Shown here: piece after piece, positions 55,936-64,000 of the stretch
Numbering within the stretch: the stretch's first letter is position 1
Layout: each line of letters opens with the position of its first letter
DNA from: Novosphingobium pokkalii
Lineage (GTDB): Bacteria > Pseudomonadota > Alphaproteobacteria > Sphingomonadales > Sphingomonadaceae
Direction: 5' to 3'
NCBI RefSeq assembly: GCF_014652855.1
Contig: NZ_BMZP01000002.1
Coordinates: 1-64,000, forward strand
Length of the DNA stretch: 64,000 nt
The notes under the pieces: model-generated
Databases searched by the model: none
What the model was told of the DNA's origin: nothing
What the model saw: only the letters and a program-made list of their open reading frames with translations
Made by a program: the position numbers and the translations under genes

Positions 55936-57336
55936 ATGACCGTCGCCACCACTCTGCCCACCTCGCCCGATCTCGCCGGGCCGCATGCCAGCGCCGAATG
56001 GCGCGAGATGCTGCGCTTGGCAGCGCCCCTGGTGGGGGCGAACCTGTTGCAGATGGCGGTCTTCGCGGTGGACGTGCTGTTCGTGGCACGGCTGGGGGCG
56101 GAGGCGCTGGCCGCCTCCTCGCTCGCGGTGTCGATCTTCGGCCTGCTGATCTGGAGCCTGACCGGCCTGGTCGGTGCCACCTCTCCGCTGATCGCCGCCG
56201 AACTCGGCCGCCGCCGCCATGCCGTGCGCGAAGTGCGCCGCACGGTGCGCATGGGCGGCTGGGTGGGCGTGATCGCCGCGCTGGTGGCCATGGCGCTGTG
56301 CCAGCTCGGCGGGCCGCTGCTGCGCGCCACCGGGCAGAGCGAAGCGGTGGTGGTGCGCGCGGTGCCGTTCCTGGCGGTGCTGTCGCTGGCCTGCGTGCCG
56401 GCCGTGCTCGCCTCGCTGCTGCGCACGGTGGTTTCCACCCTGGGGCGGCCCGGCATCGGCACCGCGATCACGGCGCTGGCCGTGGCGGTCAATGCCACCG
56501 GCAACTGGGTCTTCGTCTATGGCCACTTCGGCATGCCGGCGCTGGGCCTGATGGGCTCGGCCTGGTCCAGCGTGGTGACCAGCACGGCGATGCTGCTCGC
56601 CTATGCCCTGGTGCTGCGCCTCGATCGGCGGCTGCACCGCTATCGCCTGCTCGGCCGCTGGTGGCGCGCGGAATGGCGCCGCTTTGCCGACGTGTGGAAG
56701 ATCGGCCTGCCGATCTGCGCCACCATCGTGGCCGAAGCCGGGCTGTTCAACGGCGCGGCGCTGCTGATCGGGCGGATCGGCGAAGTGCAACTGGCCGCGC
56801 ACACCGTGGCGATGCAACTGGCCGGCATGACGTTCCAGGTGCCGTTCGGCCTGGGCCAGGCGGCAACGATCCGCGTCGGCCTCGCCTATGGCGCGCGCGA
56901 CCATGCCGGCATTGCCCGCGCCGGCTGGACGGCGCTGGCCATGAGCGTGGGCTTCATGGGCACGATGGCGGCGGTGATGCTGGCGATCCCGCGCCTGATC
57001 CTGGGCCTTTACATCGACGTGGCCGATCCGGCCAATGCGGTGCTGGTGGGCTATGCCCTGCAATTCCTGGTGGTGGCGGCCGCGTTCCAGTTGTTCGACG
57101 GGGCGCAGGCCACCTGTGGCGCCGTGCTGCGCGGGTTGCAGGACACGCGCGTGCCGATGACCATCGCGATGTTCGGTTATTGGGTGCCCGGCCTGCTCAC
57201 CGCGATCGGGCTGGGGCTGTTCACCCCGCTGGGCGGCATGGGCGTGTGGCTGGGGCTGATGGCCGGGCTGGTCTGCGTGGCGGCCATGCTGATCTGGCGC
57301 TGGCACCGCCGCGACCGGCTGGGCCTGCTGCCCTGA
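55936..57336 (+). CDS. MATE-family multidrug/cation exporter (NorM-like)
   Basis: 466 aa, 12 TM helices in two repeats. EMLRLAAPLVGANLLQMA at the first helix, AVFAVDVLFVARLGAEALAASSLA and ATGNWVFVYGHFGMPALG are family features. It exports toxic compounds by Na+ or H+ antiport. No Shine-Dalgarno is apparent; TATGGG 12 nt before the ATG might be a -10. Confidence 0.9.
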   Translation: MTVATTLPTSPDLAGPHASAEWREMLRLAAPLVGANLLQMAVFAVDVLFVARLGAEALAASSLAVSIFGLLIWSLTGLVGATSPLIAAELGRRRHAVREVRRTVRMGGWVGVIAALVAMALCQLGGPLLRATGQSEAVVVRAVPFLAVLSLACVPAVLASLLRTVVSTLGRPGIGTAITALAVAVNATGNWVFVYGHFGMPALGLMGSAWSSVVTSTAMLLAYALVLRLDRRLHRYRLLGRWWRAEWRRFADVWKIGLPICATIVAEAGLFNGAALLIGRIGEVQLAAHTVAMQLAGMTFQVPFGLGQAATIRVGLAYGARDHAGIARAGWTALAMSVGFMGTMAAVMLAIPRLILGLYIDVADPANAVLVGYALQFLVVAAAFQLFDGAQATCGAVLRGLQDTRVPMTIAMFGYWVPGLLTAIGLGLFTPLGGMGVWLGLMAGLVCVAAMLIWRWHRRDRLGLLP

Positions 57337-57438
57337 TCAACTGGCGACTATCAACCGGCAGCATTCGCCCCGTGGCGATTCTGGTGCACGGCAACGCACG
57401 ACACGCCAAAACGAAACAAAGAATCTCCAGGTGCCCTC

Positions 57439-57503
57439 TTGACGCTGGCGGGCGGCTCCACCCATATGCGCCCCGCTGGCACTCTCTGCATGAGAGTGCC
57501 AGC
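57439..57503 (+). promoter_or_regulatory. groESL promoter with CIRCE element
   Basis: TTGACG (57439-57444) and CATATG (57463-57468) are 18 bp apart. Just downstream, CTGGCACTC (57476-57484), nine bases, GAGTGCCAG (57494-57502) form the CIRCE operator bound by HrcA (consensus TTAGCACTC); arms extend to 10 bp. Repression is lifted on heat shock. Confidence 0.9.
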
Positions 57504-57546
57504 GCAGATTTCGTAAGCCAATTCTGATTGGAAGAGGGAGCAACCC

Positions 57547-57834
57547 ATGACTTTCCGTCCGCTGCACGACCGCGTGCTGGTGCGCCGCGTCGAAGCCGAG
57601 GAAAAGACCGCCGGCGGGATCATCATCCCCGACAGCGCCAAGGAAAAGCCCGCTGAAGGCGAAATCGTCGCCGTTGGCACTGGCGCCCGCGCCGAAAACG
57701 GCACGATCACCCCGCTCGACGTGAAGGTGGGCGATCGCGTGCTGTTCGGCAAGTGGTCGGGCACCGAAGTGAAGGTGTCGGGCGAAGACCTGCTCATCAT
57801 GAAGGAATCGGACATCCTTGGCGTGATCGGCTGA
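57547..57834 (+). CDS. groES: Co-chaperonin GroES
   Basis: 95 aa. Starts [29 protein letters not shown]; the mobile loop is [18 protein letters not shown]. It caps GroEL during folding. SD AGAGGGAG precedes. groEL follows after 48 nt. Confidence 0.98.
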   Translation: MTFRPLHDRVLVRRVEAEEKTAGGIIIPDSAKEKPAEGEIVAVGTGARAENGTITPLDVKVGDRVLFGKWSGTEVKVSGEDLLIMKESDILGVIG

Positions 57835-57879
57835 TCACCCGGATTTCCTTGCCTTTTCAACCCGAATTCAAAGGAATAG

Positions 57880-59526
<1,647 letters not shown>

Positions 59527-59555
59527 GTCCACGCCAACCGGCTTGCACGAACAGG

Positions 59556-59587
59556 AAGGGCCGCTCGGGAAACCGGGCGGCCCTTTT
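59556..59587 (+). terminator. Rho-independent terminator of groESL
   Basis: AAGGGCCGCTCGG pairs with CCGGGCGGCCCTT across GAAA, followed by TTTTC. Confidence 0.88.
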
Positions 59588-59624
59588 CTGTTGCGGCGTG
59601 GGATCGGCGTTACATGGCATCGGC

Positions 59625-59725
59625 GTTGCGGAGGGCCCCGGGTCAAGCCCGGGGCGACGGGGAATGGCACGAGCGGTTGTACCAGAATTCGTCGCCCCGG
59701 ACTTGATCCGGGGCCCTCCGCCAAC
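59625..59725. repeat. GC-rich inverted repeat (family member 4)
   Basis: Arms 59625-59658 and 59691-59725 are reverse complements except for one indel and two mismatches. Shares cores with members 1-3. It lies between groEL and the convergent tadA. Confidence 0.9.
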
Positions 59726-59735
59726 CTCGCAGTCG

Positions 59736-60194
59736 CTACCTCCGCCGCGCGCGAAAAAAGTCGCGCAACAGTTCGGCGCTCTCGGCCTCGCCCAGGCCGG
59801 CATAGACCTCTGGGAGGTGCAGGCAGGTCGGCTGCTCGAACAGGCGCGCCCCGTGCTCCACGGCGCCGCCCTTGGGGTCTGGCGCGGCGTAATAGACGCG
59901 GGCGAGGCGCGCGTGGGCGATCGCCCCGGCGCACATCGGGCAGGGCTCCAGCGTCACCCACAGGTCGCAATCGTCCAGCCGCTCCTGCCCCAGGGCAGCG
60001 GCGGCGGCGCGAATCACCAGCATTTCGGCATGGGCCGTGGGATCGTGCAGCGCGCGCGGGCGATTGTGCGCGGCGGCAATCACCTGTCCCCCCTTGACGA
60101 TCACCGCGCCGATCGGCACTTCGCCCGCACGTGCGGCGGCATGGGCCTGTTCCAGCGCCAGTTTCATCGGTTCGGGCAGGGGCCAGCGGGTCAT
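59736..60194 (-). CDS. tadA: tRNA-specific adenosine deaminase
   Basis: 152 aa from [14 protein letters not shown]. Converts A34 to inosine in tRNA-Arg(ACG). Zinc site: HAEMLVI (His and catalytic Glu) and PCPMCAGA. Normal length for TadA. A GTG/ATG start further upstream is open but unsupported. Divergent from rpmB. Confidence 0.93.
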   Translation of the reverse strand: MTRWPLPEPMKLALEQAHAAARAGEVPIGAVIVKGGQVIAAAHNRPRALHDPTAHAEMLVIRAAAAALGQERLDDCDLWVTLEPCPMCAGAIAHARLARVYYAAPDPKGGAVEHGARLFEQPTCLHLPEVYAGLGEAESAELLRDFFRARRR

Positions 60195-60251
60195 TTGCGC
60201 AGGCCGTATCACGAAATCGGCGTGCGACAAGCCATTCGAGGCAGCGAATCC

Positions 60252-60279
60252 TTGACTTCGCCTGTGGATTCGATAATGG
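60252..60279 (+). promoter_or_regulatory. Candidate rpmB promoter
   Basis: TTGACT (60252-60257) and TAATGG (60274-60279; the overlapping GATAAT fits consensus better but is 14 bp away) precede rpmB by ~50 nt. Tentative. Confidence 0.4.
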
Positions 60280-60325
60280 CGCCACCTTCCAGATAGATCA
60301 CCAGAACACGAAGCGAGTTTTAGCC

Positions 60326-60616
60326 ATGTCGCGCATTTGCGAACTGACCGGTAAGGGCCGCCAGATCGGTCACAACGTGAGCCACGCCAACAACAAGACC
60401 AAGCGCGTGTTCCTCCCCAATCTCCAGAACGTCACCCTGATGTCGGAAAAGCTGGATCGCAGCTTCAAGTTCCGCGTCTCGACCCACGGCCTGCGCTCGG
60501 TGGAGCACAACGGTGGTCTCGACAACTGGCTGCTCAAGCAGGACAACGCCAAGCTCAGCACGCGCGCCCTCAAGGTGAAGCGTGAGCTGGTCAAGGCCGT
60601 CGCCACCGCCGCCTGA
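60326..60616 (+). CDS. rpmB: 50S ribosomal protein L28
   Basis: 96 aa. [33 protein letters not shown] and [20 protein letters not shown] are characteristic of L28. Longer than E. coli L28 (78) as is common in alphaproteobacteria. A much longer frame upstream was rejected; the ATG at 60326 begins the conserved sequence. Confidence 0.97.
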   Translation: MSRICELTGKGRQIGHNVSHANNKTKRVFLPNLQNVTLMSEKLDRSFKFRVSTHGLRSVEHNGGLDNWLLKQDNAKLSTRALKVKRELVKAVATAA

Positions 60617-60637
60617 TTGGCTGCGGCACAGCGATGC

Positions 60638-60673
60638 CAAAAAAGAGGCCGGGGCAAGTCCCCGGCCTTTTTT
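60638..60673 (+). terminator. Bidirectional terminator after rpmB
   Basis: AAAAAAGAGGCCGGGG, loop CAAG-like, TCCCCGGCCTTTTTT. A run and T run on both sides fit termination of rpmB and of the convergent GGDEF-EAL gene. Confidence 0.92.
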
Positions 60674-60701
60674 GTTGCCCGATGGTCGCAAAAGCGCCGG
60701 A

Positions 60702-62921
60702 TCAGGCCGCTTCGGTCCAGCCCAGCGCGGCGCCGTTCCAGTCGGTGGCCATGGCAAAGGCCGGCATCGTCACTTTGGCGTTGGGACCACGGTTGATCTG
60801 CATCGGCCCATTCGGCCCGGCGCCCAGCGTCAGCCCGGCGGCGGAAAGCTGGTAGGGTGAGACGCGGTAGCGCGTGCACAGGCCGCCATTGCCGTCGCTG
60901 ACCAGCTCCTGTTCAAACTCCAGCCCCTGCTGGTGCCCCTGGCTGCGGCGCACGCGCGCCACCACGAGCTGCCCGTCGCCCAGGTCGAGCACGAACGGCG
61001 TATCCAGCGGCACTTCGATCAGCCCCTCGATCAAGGCCCCCGATTTCGACAAGTTGCGCAGCACCACGGGGTAATAGTGATCCTCGTGCACCACGCCCAC
61101 GCGCCGGAACATCGCCTGGCGCTGGTGGCGCTGGCGGGCGGGGCCGGAAGGCTCGATGATCCAGTCCCCACCGCCAAGCGCGGCCACGAAGGCCTCGTTG
61201 GCCAATGGCTCGCTATAGATGAAGCCCTGGACGTGGCTGACGCACAGCGCTTTCATCAGGTCGAACTGGTCGAAGCTTTCCACGCCCTCGGCGGTGGTTT
61301 CCATGTCCAACGCCTGGGCCAGGGCGACAATCGCGGTGATGATCGCGCGGTTGCGGCTGGCGGGCTGGGTGGCACCCTGCACGAAGGACTGGTCGATCTT
61401 GATCTTGTCGAACGGCGCGCTCTTGAGATAGCCGAGCGAGGAATAACCGGTGCCGAAGTCATCGAGCGCCAGGCGCACGCCCAGGTTCTTGAGCGCCTTG
61501 AACCGCGCATCGGTCAGCCCGCCCTCCTCAAGGAACACCCCTTCGGTGATTTCCAGCTCCAGCCGCGCGGGATCGAGCCCGGACTGCGCCAGGGCAGACG
61601 CGACGAGCATGGGAAAGGCCTGGTCGGCAAACTGCACCGGCGAGACATTGACCGCCACGCGCAGCGGCACGCCCCAGCCGGCCGCGTCGGAACAGGCCTT
61701 GCGCAACACCCATTCGCCAATGCTGCGGATCAGGTTCGATTCCTCGGCAATCGGAATGAACCGCGCCGGGGAAATCGCCCCATGCTCGGGATGATTCCAG
61801 CGTAGCAGCGCCTCCACCCCGATCACCTGGTTGGTCTGCGCCTTGACGATCGGCTGGTAATGCACGGCGAACTGCCCCTGGGCCAGGGCATCGTGGAGGT
61901 CTTCCTCCAGCGCCTTGCGCTCTTCGGCGGCCTTGAGCAGATCGCTGGAAAAGAAGCGGAAGCGCCCGCGCCCGCTGCCCTTGGCGGCATAGAGCGCCAG
62001 ATCGGCACTGCGCACCAGATCGTCGGCCGCCCCGCCGTCGAACGGGGCAATCGCCACGCCGATCGAGGCGCCGATCAGGCAGCGGCTGCCATCGATGAAA
62101 TAGGGCTGCGAGAGATCCTCGATCAGCGCCTCGGCCAATTCGCCCAGGCGGCCGCGATCCTCCACTTCGGGCAGGATGATCTGGAACTCGTCGCCGCCCA
62201 GGCGACACACCCGGCTGGCATCGCCGACCAGGCGCACCAGGCGGTCTGCCACCTGCTTGAGCAGGGCATCACCCGCCGCGTGGCCCAGCGTGTCGTTGAC
62301 CTGCTTGAAGCGGTCGAGATCGATCAACATCGTGGCGCAGGCCCGCCTGGCGGGGGCCAGCGCGGCCAGCGTACGCGCCAGGGTCTGGTGCATGTGGCGC
62401 CGGTTCGCGAGGCCGGTCAGCGGATCGTGCAGCGCCAAGCGCGAGGTTTCCTCGGCATCGCGGCGCTGGTCGCTGATATCGGCGCAATGGCCGTGGAACC
62501 CCGCGAACTGGCCGCGATGATGCACCGCCTCGCCCGACAGCGACCACCAGCGTGGCCGCGCCGCGGCGCCGCTGCGCACGATCAGCCGCTCGAACCGGGT
62601 GCGCCGGGCCAGCACGAAGCGCAGCGACCGTTCGCTGCCGGCCTCGCTGGCGCCATCCTCGTTGTGGAACAGATCGAGCAGCGTGCGCCCGACCGGATCG
62701 CCATCGGTGGCCAGCAGCGCGCGCGCAGCGGGGGAAAGGTAGGTCAGCCGGCCTTCGGCATCGCTCGACCAGAACGCGCCCAGGCCCAGCGACTCATAGG
62801 CATGGCACAGCGCGGCGGCATGATCGGGCACGAGGCCGGACAGGCCCTCACTGGCCAGGCCCCTGGTTTCATTGCTGCCACTGTTGCCTGGCCTGCCCCA
62901 GGCCATGCGCCGGATCACCAT
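60702..62921 (-). CDS. PAS-GGDEF-EAL-PilZ cyclic di-GMP protein
   Basis: 739 aa. PAS-like domain (~35-150), GGDEF domain (~160-320; DPLTGLANRRHM, RLGGDEF), EAL domain (~335-590; EALLRWNHPEHG, NVSPVQF, LEITEG, LDDFGTGYSSLGYLK, KIDQSF, AEGVES) and C-terminal PilZ (~595-700; RHQRQAMFRR and NLSKSGALIEG). No TM helix. All catalytic residues of both GGDEF and EAL look intact, without the RxxD inhibitory site. Could make and break cyclic di-GMP and bind it through PilZ. ATG 62921. Confidence 0.9.
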   Translation of the reverse strand: MVIRRMAWGRPGNSGSNETRGLASEGLSGLVPDHAAALCHAYESLGLGAFWSSDAEGRLTYLSPAARALLATDGDPVGRTLLDLFHNEDGASEAGSERSLRFVLARRTRFERLIVRSGAAARPRWWSLSGEAVHHRGQFAGFHGHCADISDQRRDAEETSRLALHDPLTGLANRRHMHQTLARTLAALAPARRACATMLIDLDRFKQVNDTLGHAAGDALLKQVADRLVRLVGDASRVCRLGGDEFQIILPEVEDRGRLGELAEALIEDLSQPYFIDGSRCLIGASIGVAIAPFDGGAADDLVRSADLALYAAKGSGRGRFRFFSSDLLKAAEERKALEEDLHDALAQGQFAVHYQPIVKAQTNQVIGVEALLRWNHPEHGAISPARFIPIAEESNLIRSIGEWVLRKACSDAAGWGVPLRVAVNVSPVQFADQAFPMLVASALAQSGLDPARLELEITEGVFLEEGGLTDARFKALKNLGVRLALDDFGTGYSSLGYLKSAPFDKIKIDQSFVQGATQPASRNRAIITAIVALAQALDMETTAEGVESFDQFDLMKALCVSHVQGFIYSEPLANEAFVAALGGGDWIIEPSGPARQRHQRQAMFRRVGVVHEDHYYPVVLRNLSKSGALIEGLIEVPLDTPFVLDLGDGQLVVARVRRSQGHQQGLEFEQELVSDGNGGLCTRYRVSPYQLSAAGLTLGAGPNGPMQINRGPNAKVTMPAFAMATDWNGAALGWTEAA

Positions 62922-63028
62922 TCGAATCTCCGCCCTGGGGGAGGTTTTACCTATGGTGTTCTACGGTGGGACAATTTCGCGAACGTTAACTTTGCAAAGC
63001 CGCCGCCCCCGCATCAGGCAGCCCGAAC

Positions 63029-63062
63029 CAAAAAGAAGGCCGGAAGCGCGTGGCTTCCGGCC
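63029..63062 (-). terminator. Rho-independent terminator of the ammonium transporter gene
   Basis: GGCCGGAAGC and GCTTCCGGCC (63038-63047 with 63053-63062) are perfect. On the minus strand it is followed by TTCTTTTTGG, so it ends the amt transcript. Confidence 0.9.
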
Positions 63063-63151
63063 CAGGTCGTTCGCAGGAGGAACATGGTTTGGCGGAGGAG
63101 GGGGAGAGAGGGAGAGGATCAGGCCCCCCACCCCGCCAAGCTGGTGAAAAC

Positions 63152-64000
63152 TTACATGTTGTAGGCGCGTTCGCCGTGTTCGGTGATGTCGAGGCCTTCG
63201 CGCTCGGCTTCTTCGGTCGGACGCAGGCCGATGGTCTTGTCGAGAGCGATGAACAGGATCGCCGAGACACCACCCGAGAGCACCAGGGTGAGGACCACGG
63301 CCTTCACCTGGGTGATGATCTGGGCGACCATGTCATAGGTGCCGGCCTTCGCGGGGAACACGGTGTAGTCGATCCAGCCCTGGCCACCCAGCGAGGGGTC
63401 GGCGACGATGGCAGTGCCGATGGCGCCGACGATCCCGCCGATGCAGTGCACGCCGAACACGTCGAGCGTGTCGTCATACTTGAGGGCATTCTTGACGGTG
63501 GTGACGAAGAAGAAGCAGATCGGCGAGACGACCAGGCCGAGGATGATCGCGCCCATCGGGCCGGCATAGCCAGCGGCCGGGGTGATCGCGACGAGGCCGG
63601 CGACGGCACCCGAGGCAGCGCCCAGCATCGAGGGCTTGCCGTGCTTGATCTGCTCCACGACCGACCACGACACGGCGGCAGCAGCAGTGGCGACGAACGT
63701 GTTGATGAAGGCGAGAGCGGTCGCGGCGTTCGATTCCAGGCCCGAGCCGGCGTTGAAGCCGAACCAGCCCACCCACAGCAGCGAGGCGCCGATCATGGTC
63801 ATGGTCAGCGAGTGCGGCGGGGTGGCTTCCTTGCCAAAGCCCAGGCGCTTGCCGATCACGAGGCAGCCGACGAGGCCGGCGATACCCGCGTTGATGTGCA
63901 CCACGGTGCCGCCAGCAAAGTCCAGGCCGCCCCAGCCATAGATCAGGCCGGCGTCGGAGGTGTTGTCCGACAGGAAGTCGGGACCGGCGAAGTACCACAC
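63152..64000 (-). CDS. amt: Ammonium transporter, C-terminal portion (continues beyond the window)
   Basis: The 282 visible residues (no start inside the window) cover most of the helices: VHINAGIAGLVGCLVIGKR, the twin-His region VHCIGGIVGAIGT, FINTFVATAAAAVSWSVVEQ and the C-terminal cytosolic tail EEAEREGLDITEHGERAYNM. Amt proteins conduct ammonium and are blocked by GlnK at low energy or high nitrogen. glnK normally lies upstream and would be past the right edge. Confidence 0.95.
   Translation of the reverse strand: MWYFAGPDFLSDNTSDAGLIYGWGGLDFAGGTVVHINAGIAGLVGCLVIGKRLGFGKEATPPHSLTMTMIGASLLWVGWFGFNAGSGLESNAATALAFINTFVATAAAAVSWSVVEQIKHGKPSMLGAASGAVAGLVAITPAAGYAGPMGAIILGLVVSPICFFFVTTVKNALKYDDTLDVFGVHCIGGIVGAIGTAIVADPSLGGQGWIDYTVFPAKAGTYDMVAQIITQVKAVVLTLVLSGGVSAILFIALDKTIGLRPTEEAEREGLDITEHGERAYNM

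Overview
The window reads as a high-GC alphaproteobacterial chromosome segment, most probably from Sphingomonadales (Novosphingobium or a close relative). This is inferred from the gene set (otsB-GH15-otsA, lspA followed by a DUF3035 lipoprotein, a sphingomonad-type autotransporter, CIRCE-controlled groESL), the widespread GTG starts with 4-base start/stop overlaps, and long GC-rich hairpins of a kind common in that order. Nearly all of it is ordinary core genome. There is no prophage, insertion sequence, CRISPR array or rRNA operon.

Left part (0-12 kb): a perfect inverted repeat and a terminator; a MerR-type regulator divergent from a glutaredoxin-MauE redox protein with a mercury-type operator between them; a translationally coupled trehalose cassette (otsB, a GH15 glycosidase, otsA); a siderophore-interacting reductase plus a GNAT enzyme behind a palindrome that may respond to metal; then, on the minus strand, gpmA-purE-purK-folA-ribF and a phosphodiesterase-family membrane protein.

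Middle (12-40 kb): tRNA-Thr(GGT); threonine aldolase coupled to an EamA exporter; an SDR gene overlapping the exporter tail to tail; pepN-pgeF; ileS-lspA-DUF3035; a ZnuD-like TonB receptor with a Zur-type half-site; a LigB/DODA-type dioxygenase; a 1122-residue GH18-CE4-GT2 fusion; a two-component system; a VirJ-like protein without its nucleophile; an ECF sigma factor with its putative membrane anti-sigma partner, divergent from a 1048-residue autotransporter; and hisC with a prephenate dehydrogenase.

Right part (40-64 kb): rpoB-rpoC on the minus strand, while rplJ-rplL lie about 2 kb away on the plus strand behind a diguanylate cyclase gene, so the usual rplJL-rpoBC cluster is split and inverted. 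Next comes the one clearly foreign-looking gene, a lower-GC ABC-ATPase/TOPRIM (OLD-like) nuclease at 52.7-54.4 kb, which is the best candidate here for an uncharacterised (possibly antiphage) system. It is followed by a ClC transporter, a MATE exporter, groES-groEL, tadA, rpmB, a PAS-GGDEF-EAL-PilZ protein and the 3' part of an ammonium transporter gene that runs off the window.

Four long near-perfect hairpins of one repeat family sit at gene 3' ends (12.5, 19.2, 52.5 and 59.7 kb). Three of them lie between convergent genes, where they may act as bidirectional terminators.
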